64,000 nt of DNA from Halichondria panicea (taxonomy: Eukaryota; Porifera; Demospongiae; Suberitida; Halichondriidae), in assembly GCF_963675165.1 (NCBI RefSeq), contig NC_087389.1, forward strand, positions 3,010,001 to 3,074,000. The letters run 5' to 3'. Under the pieces are notes generated by a model that ran no database searches, was not told the origin of the DNA, and saw nothing but the letters and a program-made list of their open reading frames with translations. The stretch's first letter is position 1, and every line of letters starts with the position of its first letter. This document shows positions 49,201 through 59,800 of the stretch, one piece after another. A program made the position numbers and the translations under genes.

Positions 49201-52200
49201 TGGCTATATTATTTGTGACATTTGTGTGAAAAATAAACTGAATTGAACATTGTATGAACAAGTTATAAGAATAGTAAAAGTACAAAAACACATGCGCCAC
49301 GCCCCTTAATGCCCTTTTAACGAGAACCCTGGGTTAAGTAAGTGTGCTAATGAAGTATAATTATATATACTCACAAGATTATGAAAATATTGATCTTCAA
49401 CAGCCTTTTCTTTCTTTCCGAACGCTCCTCCAGCACTTCTGATAGATCCTGAAGAGTCCTGCAGTGAATTACAGAGCAGGTCGATAAAAGTAGCAGAGAT
49501 CGACATAATTATAGAGACGTATAATTATAGGAAAGGGTTTAGTTTCACTTTTAATAATTTTCTAACCATAACCCTAACCCTAACCCTAACCCCTACTGAT
49601 AAAGAAGTTGTTGAGGCCATGGAAGCATTCAGTGCCATGTACGTTCTAATTATGCCTCGAGGCGTAGCCGCACGAAGGATACGGTAAAGCTGTAACTGCT
49701 CAACGGTTGCAATGCGACGAAAACTAATAGCTTCTATAGGCTTCTAGCCACGTTCTCCTGGATTTTGAATCGTGGATTAGCAAACTAAAACTTCTTTCTC
49801 GAGTTATGGCTAGTTTGACTCACATTGAAGGCTGTTGCAGTCTCTTCAGAATCTTTCATAGCATCATTTGTTCGCACAAACTTTCTATACAACTTATGAG
49901 TTAGCCTTGCACGAAAGCGCTAGCTTTTTGTTAGCTACAAGAGTCAGAGAGCGCTAAGCTATGTATTTTAGTAGCCCTTATTGAAGTTGCGAGACACACC
50001 CCTTATTCCTGGATGTAATGCGCATGTGCGCTCAATACTACGTGTAAGAGAATCCATTTTGAACCCCTGGCAGAATCAATTTTCATCTTTGTTGAGGTCC
50101 TGGTAAGCCACAAAAACCAACCTTTTCTGATAACTCTTTTTAGACTGCATGCTTGTTATATAGATACGACTTTCTGTGATTATCTCACAGACTACTGACT
50201 ATGCCTTTGACAAAGGTTTGCTCCAACTGTTTGGCTACAGGCCATTTAAGACGATCAGTATGCACTATTAACTGTGGATACCCCTTTCTTGTGAAACAAT
50301 CAAAGCACATGCAAATTATTTACCTCTTCTATAACACTCTAATACTTTTGAGCAAATGCAAAAACATGGCGAGAGGCATTAGTAAGCGCACGCTTGCAAC
50401 ACTCGTTAGCTAAGCACCACAAAGAAGTTGTTGATGCCATGGAAGCATTCAGTGTTATGTACATTCTAATTATGCCTCGAGGCGTAGCCACACGAGGGAT
50501 ATGGTAAAGCTGACTGTGTGTGTGTGTGTGTGTGTGTGTTCCAGCTGTAACTGCTCAACGGTTACAATGCGACGAAAACTAACAGCTTCTAAAGCCACGT
50601 TCTTCCAAATATGCCACACCCTCGATCTTTCTGACCTCAAGTAGCGACTGCTGCGTTTACAACAATTTTTTTATGTAGCGTCCTAAATAGAGGTCAAACC
50701 ATAGCCTCGATTCCAAGCCGCAAGAAACAGTGTAATTTAAGCGGCCTATAATCGAGGATAGTAGTGTAACCTCCAATTAGATAGATGTGACCCTCTAAAT
50801 ATGCGACACAGGGACTTCAACATAATTTTTCAACCCCCAAAAGAAACGACCTCTGGCTTTGTAATTAGGCCTCGGTGCGCATGCGCAAGCGAGGTATACG
50901 GTAGTGTGTTTGTGTGTCTGTGTAGACTGCTACAGCTGCTCAAGGATGAATCAAGTGCAAGTAAGAGTTTCTATAGGCTTCTAGTCATATTTACTTGGAT
51001 TTTAATTCGTGGAGTTGCAAAATAATGCTTCGTTCTCGAGTTATGCCTACTTGGAAAACCATTGCAGCCTTTTCAGAAGAGCACATAGCCAAACTTGTTT
51101 ACCGAGTTTGCTACTCTATTAGCTCTGCGCTAGAACGCTAGCTATTGGTAGCTGCAAGAGTGAAAAGAGAGCTGCAAACACTTGCTGAGGTAGCCGTTAA
51201 TTTTAGTTGAACTTTTGGCATCGATCGTTTTTAACAACAATCATGGTCGATCATTACCCACTCTTTGAGTTTGCATGCAAAATTGTTTATCATGTGTATA
51301 AAAGCTATAGTAGCTTTATGTTATGTAGCTTTGGCATCTCCATCGAGGCATCAGCACCTGCGGTCTGGGGCCAGACCACTCCCTTGCATGTGATCTGATA
51401 GGTGCCAGGGAGAATCCAGTTGGTGCTTGTATCGGATGGTTCTATAATTAGAAGACTACAGTACTAACCAAGAAAAGTGACTCTAAATTAATGTCAGGCC
51501 CTCTCCCTGGCACCTATCAGATCACATGCAAGGGAGTGGTCTGGCCCCAGACCAGAGGAGATACGACATGCAGGAGCAATTAGAAATTAATTGGCAATTT
51601 TGCTGAGTCAGCAAATACGTTCAGATACAGAAAACCCAGTGTTAGTTCAAGGTCACTGCATTGAGCATCAACGTAGCTACACATATATTTGTAGCACGTG
51701 ATTGTTATGTAATAGTAATTGCCCTACATGTCGAGTCAGCAAATAATTATGTGTAGCTATGTTGATGCTCAATGCAGTGACCTTATACCTGAGAACTAAC
51801 AGGCTAGCTACATAGAAGTGATCTTGCAATTGCTGCCTGTTGTTTTTATTAGCCATAGGACTCTACAGACACTGAGTTTTCTGTATCTGAAGGTAGTTGG
51901 GCGGAGTCCAACCAACGCTTCGCTCATGGTTGGGTATCAGTACATGTAGCAGTTTTGTTCCCACTGCAAGAAATTTGCAGCCCAATCAGATTGCTGCGTT
52001 CAAGTGGGAAACCTTACAGCTCAATTTAGCTGACAAGGCAAGCTGGGACACTGTATTTTAGCTGTATTTCTCTGGAGAATGCAGAAACAGCTCCTGCTGG
52101 ATATCTAGGCTACTAGAAAAGAAGCATCTATGAATGAAGCTTGAACAGTAGTATCTTTGTATTAATTACTTGTCTTTGTTTAAGTTTTGCTGTGCTACCA

Positions 52201-52904
52201 ATCTAAGATTAGATCATTAGTTTGGACAAAACCTGTGATATGTATGCCTTCTTTGGTCTTCGAAAAGCTTCTCCAGAAGCCTTGGGGTAGTCTTATAGCT
52301 GGCTAGCTGTACGTACCTCTCTTTGTGCTAGATGTCTAACTATTATGACAAATTTTATTTCTGCCTGTACTAAATCTAGGTTACAGTATTCTTCTACTTT
52401 CTCTAAGAGTCTGAGGTCTTTCTTGAATTCCAAAACAACTATAGCTAGATCCAGGCAGCTAGAATAGCCATCCATTGATTTCTTTATATCCCACCCCTGA
52501 GCCATGCGGTTGTCAGCCACTTAAGATTAAACAATATTCATACTCTGTCTCAAGTACCAGTGGAACAAAACTGCTACATGTAGTGATACCCAACCCAGAG
52601 CGCAGCGTTGGTTGGACTCCGCCCAACTAATCTGAAGGTATATATTTGCTGACTAAGCAAAAATTGCCAATTAATTTCCAATTGCTCCCGCATGTCATCT
52701 ACATGTCGTACCCTCTTCTGGCCCCAGACTACCATTGACATGATAGGTGCGGTGCGAACATGCATTACACCACAAACTTCGCTGGAAAAAGACAGATAAA
52801 TTACAGCTTACATGTGAAGATCCATTGGAATAGAGCCGTGAAAAGGACACATACCAGATTCTTGGAGAAACAGCAAAATGAGAGAGCTTCAACCTGATTG
52901 CCAT
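46295..52904 (-). CDS. ATP5IF1: ATPase inhibitory factor 1, mitochondrial
   Basis: IF1 blocks ATP hydrolysis by mitochondrial F1-ATPase when the proton gradient falls. Exons 52904-52812, 49458-49375 and 46468-46295 join in phase 0 to 115-116 residues. Exon 1 gives a good mitochondrial presequence: MAIRLKLSHFAVSPRIW, basic and hydroxylated with no acidic residue, ending near FSRLYSN. Exon 2 holds the inhibitory core SGSIRSAGGAFGKKE. Exon 3 is the C-terminal coiled coil, RAQHYEEEIDSHEEAIDDLE and RRHKEKIRRHKKKLRD; it includes one His where vertebrate IF1 has its pH-sensing histidines. Exon 2 could also be read from an ATG at 49506 without splicing, but the result would have a poor targeting peptide. 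The introns (3.4 and 2.9 kb) are full of transposons. Its start codon is 103 bp from that of ETFRF1. Confidence 0.93.
46646..47273 (+). mobile_element. GCATGCGC-family element, full copy with internal tandem repeat
   Basis: Begins TGCCCCGGTGCGCATGCGCAAGCGAGGTATACGG and ends CAGCACCTGCAGTGCTTTCATT. It contains a 70 bp tandem duplication at 46982-47051 / 47052-47121 (CTATTGGTAGCTGCAAGAG...). It lies in ATP5IF1 intron 2. Confidence 0.75.
47850..48388 (-). mobile_element. AACCC(G/A)AGG...CCTCGGCTGG element, minus copy
   Basis: On the minus strand it runs from AACCCAAGGCGCGTGGGCGGCCACGGGTT to CAGCCGAGGGTTTGCACTTCAGTGCTCTAG. Related copies: 54571-55200, 55200-55440 (partial), 55800-56100 and 58340-58650. 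A non-coding repeat with a partly shared ACCCGAGG/CCGAGGGT end core. Confidence 0.65.
49137..49290 (+). repeat. Repeat shared with 8940-9110
   Basis: Shares CCCCCTCTGGATCTCACCCAAGA and a 3' part ending CTGAATTGAACATTGTATGAACAAGTTATAAGAA. Function unknown; it could be the 3' end of a retroelement. Confidence 0.55.
49572..49592. repeat. Interstitial telomere-type repeat (CCCTAA)n
   Basis: Three and a half perfect CCCTAA units lie directly between ATP5IF1 exon 2 and a CTCGAG-TTATGG family repeat. A shorter run (CCCTAACCCTAACCC) is at about 26,280. Confidence 0.75.
49651..50200 (+). repeat. GCCTCGAGGCGTAGCCGCACGA family repeat
   Basis: Starts TATGCCTCGAGGCGTAGCCGCACGAAGGATACGG and continues through CTGCTCAACGGTTGCAATGCGACGAAAACTAA. 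Copies with the same start are at 50467-50620 and 59172-59390. The opening mimics that of the GCATGCGC family. Confidence 0.65.
50201..50413 (+). pseudogene. Short zinc-ribbon-like ORF, repeat-derived
   Basis: A 70-codon frame opens MPLTKVCSNCLATGHLRRSVC followed by NCGYPF, giving two Cys pairs spaced like a zinc ribbon. The remainder is unlike a protein. The nearby text (ACCTCTTCTA.A.CACTCTAATA.TTTTGAGC) is repeated at about 32,900, where the frame is absent. Probably a fragment of a mobile-element gene; low confidence. Confidence 0.3.
50868..51364 (+). mobile_element. GCATGCGC-family element, full copy
   Basis: Begins GGCCTCGGTGCGCATGCGCAAGCGAGGTATACGG and ends CGAGGCATCAGCACCTGCGGT. Same body as the copies at 13580 and 46646. 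It lies in ATP5IF1 intron 1. Confidence 0.75.
51365..52740. repeat. Nested inverted repeats with GGGGCCAGAC arms
   Basis: An inner palindrome at 51365-51555 (TCTGGGGCCAGACCACTCCC... inverse at the right end) is followed by TACGACATG...GGAGCAATTAGAAATTAATTGGCAATTTT. That segment is found inverted at 52660-52740 next to CTGGCCCCAGA. Between them sits the element 51894-52629, so this is an older element split by a younger one. Confidence 0.7.
51894..52629. mobile_element. TAGTTGGGCGGAGTCC element with perfect 9 bp duplication
   Basis: The ends TAGTTGGGCGGAGTCCAACC and GGTTGGACTCCGCCCAACTA are exact inverses and ATCTGAAGG flanks both (51885-51893 and 52630-52638). Inside, on the minus strand, 52293-52520 is a 75-codon open frame (GWDIKKSMDGY, EFKKDLRLLEKVEEYCNLDL) that looks protein-like but matches no family I know; it might be captured sequence. 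Confidence 0.9.
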
Positions 52905-53007
52905 AACTATTGTTAATCGAAAATCAACGGCTATTTTTTCTGGGAGGAATTAACACGTGACGTGTCTCCAGCTGCAATTAACGAATATCCAGTGAAATAT
53001 TGAAAGA
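52905..53007. promoter_or_regulatory. Bidirectional promoter of ATP5IF1 and ETFRF1
   Basis: Only 103 bp separate the two start codons, which point away from each other. The segment contains CACGTGACGT at 52954-52963, an overlapping E-box (CACGTG) and CRE (TGACGT). No TATA box is seen. The shared-promoter role is inferred from the geometry. Confidence 0.75.
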
Positions 53008-53784
53008 ATGTCTACAATAGTGAAAAGGCAGGTCCTGAAACTTTACAAGCAGGTATAATATTATATATGTACGTACGTATAATTAGCGTTGTATGTATAC
53101 GTACGTATACGATTTCACTGTTTTGCTGGTACAGTAGAACAATAGACGTAGAGTTAGAGCCTGTATTATCGGGAAGTCGCGTGAGGGTAGAGGGTGAGAG
53201 GAGGTTGGTCACGATTGTTAATTAATCTTCTAATTTTCTTTGTAACCTCTAATTCCTACATACAGTAAATGCACAGAAGCCGCTGAAAGAACCCCAACCT
53301 ATCCAACCTGCTCAGTCAGCATTTTTATCTTATTTTGGCATTCTTGAGCGTTTATCTGTACGTCTCCTGTTAGTCTATGAGAACGCAGAAAGACTACGTT
53401 ATAAGTAGGCTATGACATCATGTCCTTGTGCTGTACAGCCCTCGCGCATGAGTGATAACAAGAGTAATCTGGGTAATAATTATAATTAACATTATGTACA
53501 TTAATTACCAATAATTATCACTAATTGTTGTCAGCCAAGTGTATACTGGTTGTCACCTGTTACTATTCTCTATACAGATGCTGTACATGGGTCGTGGGTG
53601 GCCAGAAGGATATGAGGTGTTTAGAGACCGAGCCAAGAAAGCGTTTATAAAGAACCGTGACGAAGAAGACCCAGTTAAAATTAATGTATTACTAGGCAGA
53701 GGAAGTTTCGTTTTGAGCGAGATTGAAGCACTATATAAACTTAAGAAATATAGAACAATGAAAAAGCGATACTATAAGAGTTAG
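53008..53784 (+). CDS. ETFRF1: Electron transfer flavoprotein regulatory factor 1 (LYR motif protein 5)
   Basis: This mitochondrial LYR protein binds electron transfer flavoprotein and removes its FAD in other animals. Two exons, 53008-53052 and 53578-53784 (phase 0), give 83 residues against about 90 in human. Exon 1 supplies VLKLYKQ, with LKLYK in the place of the LYR tripeptide helix as in vertebrate ETFRF1. Exon 2 gives MGRGWPEGYEVFRDRAKKAF, RGSFVLSEIEALYKLKKYR and MKKRYY, all close to the family sequence. The gene is head to head with ATP5IF1. Its stop codon lies 53 bp from the stop codon of PACSIN, so the two 3' UTRs must nearly meet or overlap. Confidence 0.94.
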
Positions 53785-53837
53785 TTCAATCTGCGTTTGT
53801 ACATGTACACAATATTAAAATAATTGTATCAGTTCAA

Positions 53838-56800
53838 CTAATTGTTTGAAACCGGTTCGAGATAGCCAATGGGAACATAACCATACTTATCCGCCATTAT
53901 TCCCTCCGCCCATCCATTTTCTCCTTCATACACAACACGAATAATGTCTCCTTCCTTGAAACTAATATCTTCTTTCTCGCTCCCAGAGTAGTCATAAACA
54001 GCTCTCATCAGTTGTCCCTGTGGCTCATTAGGACTGGTTCTCCTCACACTGCGCCCGGCCACCGATTCCTGTGCATAGCATTAATTAACAACTGTGAGTA
54101 TAATAATGTCAGGCGGACAACGCTTCACAGGTGTGCCTACAATAAAAAGTTCCCTTTTCCGTTTGCGCAAGACACACCATTCCCGTCAAAAAACTGCGCA
54201 ATGAACGCATTGCAAAAATGCTACCGTTTTCACGGATGTGCAGAATCTGCTGAGTAAGCAGATTTGTTAACTTGTGATCATGTAGCTTGCTAGCTAGCTA
54301 GCTTGTGTACTTAAGTATTGCTGATTATGTAGCGCTTTAATCCTCTTATTTACATGTAGCTTATAGATGCTATTTTGCAACAGTGTACTAGTTGTTCTCT
54401 GTCTCGCATCAGCCCCAAGACTAAGTTACTAAGTTGCCCTCCATGCAAATCATCTGTGGCCTGGAATGACGAAGACCGTCGTCTCTTCTCCAGTGCTGTA
54501 TCAGTATGTCTGACTGTCTGCGTACTTTATAATAGCTAGCTAGCTCATTGTACAAATCATACAGTATCATTAACCCGAGGTGCGTGGGCGGCCACGGGTT
54601 ATAGTAGTCTGTTAGTTTGTTTGTTACCTGAGGCGCGCGTGGGCGGCCACGGGTTTAGTAGTCTGTTGGTTTGTTTGTGTGTGACATGTGAGTCTACTCA
54701 CCTGGATGCCATGCACTGCGTTTACCGCATGGATAGCCTCCAAACAACAAGTTATTAGTTTTAAATGTGGCACATTTCGATGTTACAGCTTCGTTGTCGT
54801 ATAAAAGCGAGCAAAAGCTAAGCAGCTTGAACTGGCACCTTGGCAGCTAGCTACACGCGGCCTTTATTCGAGGTACCCTACGCATTTACAGCTGAAGTGA
54901 TCCCGTACCAGGAACAATGGAAAAGGGTCACTACAATAGAAAGCTAGAATTGTGACTGGATGCTGTCTCTGTTAGCTGACTCTGGGATCTGGATCCTACT
55001 TCCTTGACTCCAGGAGCAATATACGTCTCTGAGACTCCAGGCTTCTTTGCTGTGATCCTAGTCCACAACTCTGTTCTCAGCATGTCTCTCTCTCTCTCTC
55101 TAGTCTGGTTTAGTTTTATTGTCCTGAGTTGCTGTGCTATAATTATAAGCTGGTTTCTTTATAATCATGTCACCAGCCGAGGGTTTGCACATTAGTGCTA
55201 TAGTTTGTTTGTATGTTTGTGATGGGATTTTTTACTCACCTGGATGCCACAGCACTGCGTTTACAGCATGGATAGCCTTCACACAACAGTATCTTGTTTT
55301 AAATAGTGGCAGACTTTGATGTTAAAGCTCCTTTGTCGAATAAAAGCGAGCAAAAGCTAAACTTGCACATGCCTTGAGTCAAGGTACGGGATCATTTCAG
55401 TTGCAAATACGTAGTCAAGGCTTCATTACCGATTTTCAGCTGAAAGTGATCCCGTACCAGGAACAGGCCTACTAGTTGGGCGGAGCCCGACCGTCCCTGA
55501 CGGGAGGTCGGGTTGCAAGCCTATCTGGAATTTGTTCTGCGCATTATGTAGTACTACTATGAATATTATTATTCTCAAGTGGGTGTTAACTGACTTGATG
55601 ACGTGTAAACCACAGGATGGCACAGCAATACTGCATGCGGTTTTGCAACTAGATGCAAGCGAAAGTGTAACCAAGCCACGTGAAAAATACTGCAATCTGA
55701 TAGGGCGCCACTATAGTGGCGCTAGAACAAATCCCAGATAGGCTTGCAACCCGACCTCCCGTCAGGGACGGTCAGGCTCCGCCCAACTACAGGCCTACGG
55801 TCAAGAAAGTACAATTGTGACTGGTTGTTGACTGACTCTGGATCCTATACTCCAGCTTAGCAGGAGCCATACTTCTCTTAGTCTAAGACTCCAGGCTTCT
55901 TTGCTGTGATCCCAGTCCACAGTGCATGTCTCATGTAGTTGTACGTTGTTAGTTTAGTTTTATTGCTCTTGAGTTGCTTGTGCTAGTCATAGGCATGCTA
56001 CATGCACTGCATTATAATTATAGACGTTTACCATTCCTCCGTTTTCTTTAGTATCATGTCACCAGCCGAGGGTTTGCACTTCAGTGCTCTAGTTGCGTCA
56101 ATTTTTCATGATGACGTCATCGTTTTTAGGAAGTGGCCGTTCTACATCCGGTTTAACGCTACCGTTTATACGTGTGTTTTAAGAAACGGAACGGGAACTT
56201 TTTTATTGATGAGTACTGTATATATACAGAGGAGTAGGAAGATAATTTTGCAAGGGGGTGCTGAGGTGGCCAGAGGCCACCAACATTGTACAATCCCGGA
56301 GATAAATTCTGAGCAAATCAGTATCATAATTAAGTATCAACATTCTTAATTCTACATGAGTTTATGCATACCGTATAACGGAAAATGTTCGTGGGTGCAA
56401 ATTTTTGCTATTTGGCTCCAGAGCCCTCATAAGAAATTAATGTTCGTAGGATCTAATAATTATTTGCGTTTTAATGCCAGAAAACCACACCCACCAGTAG
56501 CTTTGCACGTGAAATACCGGTACGTGGGAGTTTCTCCCAGTTTTAATTTTCGTTAACTGTCTGCCCTCGAAATACGCGAAATGGTACACCTCACGCAAAT
56601 TTTCCGCTGTACGGTCATAAGCTAGCTAGCCCCACCCTTTTATTATGCAAAGAGAACCAGCCCCACCCTTTATTAAGCAGAGAGAACGTACTTGTACGAC
56701 TTTATTACGACAGTACAGTTAGCTAGCTAGCTAGTAATGTCAATACTAGCTGGAAGGGTAGTTCGTACGAACCCAACGAACTACCTCTGGATCCGCCCCT

Positions 56801-59800
56801 GCCATTGGGGAACAGCCTTTCGGCGGTTATATATAGAGAGGAGGCTTCCTTGTGAGGTTTCGATTGCCAGCTATGTATGCTAGCTTTTCTATGAGCCATT
56901 TCTTGCTGCAAATGAATCTTGGAGCTTGCTAACTGCTTCTTTAGCTCATACAAGCTTTGAAAAGGCTGTAGGGACAAGCTATACAGCTAGGTTTTCACGG
57001 TTGTGCAAAATAATTCCATATCAACAATCTAATTCTGGGTGTGGTGTGGCTGTTGTCCGTTTTGGGAGGTTGTTTTCCATAAGCTGATTGGGGACTAGAA
57101 AGCTGCTCGTTATACGGAGTAGAGAAAAGCTGAAGTGTTTAGCTACTCAGCAACGCAAACACTTTTATCACGTGGACAACTTAATGCGCATGTGCAGTAG
57201 GTGTTTGCTATGAAAATGTGACCAAATCTTTCATTCAGATAATCGAGAATTCGGCGAGGTTCAACTGTTATATAATTATTATTATCATCAAGAGTAGATG
57301 AATTTAGGTGTAGGCAACTACTGTACATTCCACGTCAGGCATTGTGATATAGCTACGTCGCAAACACTTGAAAAACTATACCTGTGTGTATGGCTAGGCA
57401 GGTGGGCTACAAGCAGACATTTCTGGAGGTGTGGGCGTTTTACACATGTACATGTAGAATGTCGCAATCATCACAATGCCTATACGAAGTCTGGGCAGTG
57501 AGTTGCCTACTCCTATTCATCCACTCCTGTAATACCACTCCTGTAATAGCATGATAGCACTAAACTGGCCATGCAGTAATGGTGGCAACTGTCTGCCAGT
57601 TTTAACAAACACATGATTGTGCATAACACTGCGCATAGAAAGGGAAATACATTATGTAGCACTCGTACCTTCGATAGTGGAGGTTCCATCCATTCTTCTT
57701 CATCACCACTGACATAACCAGCTTCGAGGTTAACAGATTTACAGGTTAATCCTGGACTACTTGAAGTGCTGCTTCCAGCCTGGTTACTAAGCTCCAGATG
57801 GTGAGATTGCATGCTTGATGCACCAGTGCTATGGGACATAACAATAATCATAGAGTACATGTACATTGTATCATATTATCATACCAACATAATTATACAT
57901 ATTTATACGTTCATGACTAATGTGCAGAAAATGGTACTGGTAGCGAGGTCAGACCAATTTTTTTATACTAACCCCTATGCATTAATGACTACTTTATTGC
58001 ATTTGGTCAAGCGAATGCATAGATATAATTATTGCCTTTGAAGAACGCTAGCCATCAAAGTCAAAAACTTACCGCATTTGTAATTGACTTGGGCGGGACT
58101 TACCTAAAATAAAATTTGTCATACCGGGTGATCTTAAAGTACATGTAGGCCTAGGCATGTCTGCTGAACCGCTTGGTCTACTCCCTTTTGAAAGGACTCA
58201 TGAGTTAACATTGAAGGAATTAAAATAGAATGGGGAAAAAATCAAGGTCTGACCTCTCTAGCGACTGGTAACATGACTATATAATGACCTGAAGCGTGCC
58301 CATAGTCGACTGGTAACATGACTATATAATTACCCGAAGCGCGCCCATAGTAGTCTGTTGGTTCATTTGATTGTGTGTGACATCTGATTCTACTCACATG
58401 GATGCCATAGCGCTGCGTTTAGCAAGGATAGCCTCCACACAACAAGTTATTATTTTCGATTGTGATAGATTTCGATGTTAAAGTCGTATAAAAGCGAAGC
58501 TTAAACTTGCACGACGTTAGCCAGCTCTACACGCTACAAGGTGGATTTCATAATTATTTGCAGCTGAAGTGATCCTTTACCTTTACTAGTCTCTACTTGC
58601 TTCTTGTATAACTGAACACTCCCCCAGCCGAGGGTTAGCACTTCAGTGCTCTAGTTATGTAAATGTAGCTACATGTTTCACAACACCTACCATTACCACA
58701 GTATAAAAAATGGTGATTATTACAATGTATTTATTGTGCAATGTGTTTAAACGGGAACGGCACGTTTTACGCAAATAGAACGAGACATTTTTACTGTACA
58801 GTATAAATTAATAATAAGAGGCACATAAATGCTAAAATCAACTAGACAAAAAGGTCACCGTCTACGTATGCTATTCGTAGACGTGACTGTACATGTAAGC
58901 GTACATGTACATGTACATTGTAGGTGCATGCTAATTACAAAGTGAAATTACCTTGGTGTAGTTTTCCCATTTTCTCGAAGTGCAGGTGAATTCTTTTGCA
59001 CGCTGTTCAGTTTAGAAGTTTTCCCACTAGCATACAGCTACATGTATAACAGAGAGGCAAAAAAAGTTAGCATGAGGTTGAATGGTTTTGTATAATTATA
59101 AATGTAGCAGTAAAACCGTAAGTCACAATACACTAATAACAAGTGGTGGTGAGTTTATATCAGCTATTATTATGCTTCGAGGCATAGCCGCACGAGGGAT
59201 ATGGTAAAGCTGACTGTGTATGTGTCTGTCTGAGTGTCTGTTCCAGCTGTAACTGCTCAACGGTTGTAATGCGACGAAAACTAACAGCTTCTATAGGCTT
59301 CTAGCCATTTTCTCTTGGATTTTGATTCGTGGATTAGCAAACTAAATAAAGCTTCTTTCTCAAGTTATGGCTAGTTTGACTCATGTAGGGTGCATCTTTG
59401 ACTCATGTTACATGCGTGATGGATAACAAGCATGGATATACATGTTACACACATGTAGGTATTTACTAAACAAATTGCTTCCAAGCAAAACAAAAAGTAC
59501 CTACGTGTAGTACCGTATAATCTGGTTAGTAAGCGCATGCGCCTATAAGGAAAAGAGCAGGCCTCTATGCGCCTATTATCCATATGCGCTTATAGAGATT
59601 AACCACACCCATAACGTTTCAATGAAGCAAATCTCCATTAGCTACATGTAGCTCGATCGTTTGTCTGCAAGACATATCTGACAGCAGTAACACAACTACC
59701 GGTAGCGAAAGAGACTTAACATCTATAAAGAAGTGTGGAGACCAGTTGTTGGGCAGAGAACTCTGCAGAAAACCATGCGCCTTCTATCAAGGCTCTTGGT

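Noticed and set aside
49375-49506. Unspliced start of ATP5IF1 at 49506
   Set aside because: MSISATFIDLLCNSLQ lacks basic residues, and CTGCAG|GAC at 49,459 is a good acceptor that links in phase to a convincing presequence at 52904-52812. Kept as an alternative only.
55532-55741. ORF within the TAG...CTA element at 55473
   Set aside because: It extends through the right arm of the inverted repeat and shows no recognisable protein features.
56723-56977. 84-codon minus-strand ORF (LYELKKQLASSKIH...) as a PACSIN exon
   Set aside because: No match to PACSIN, and the neighbouring exons already join in phase 0 without it.
58078-58125. Candidate extra PACSIN exon on the minus strand (between TTTTAG and GTAAGT)
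   Set aside because: Read in the phase required by the exon at 59037-58952 it starts with a stop codon, whereas direct joining to 57828-57669 keeps frame.
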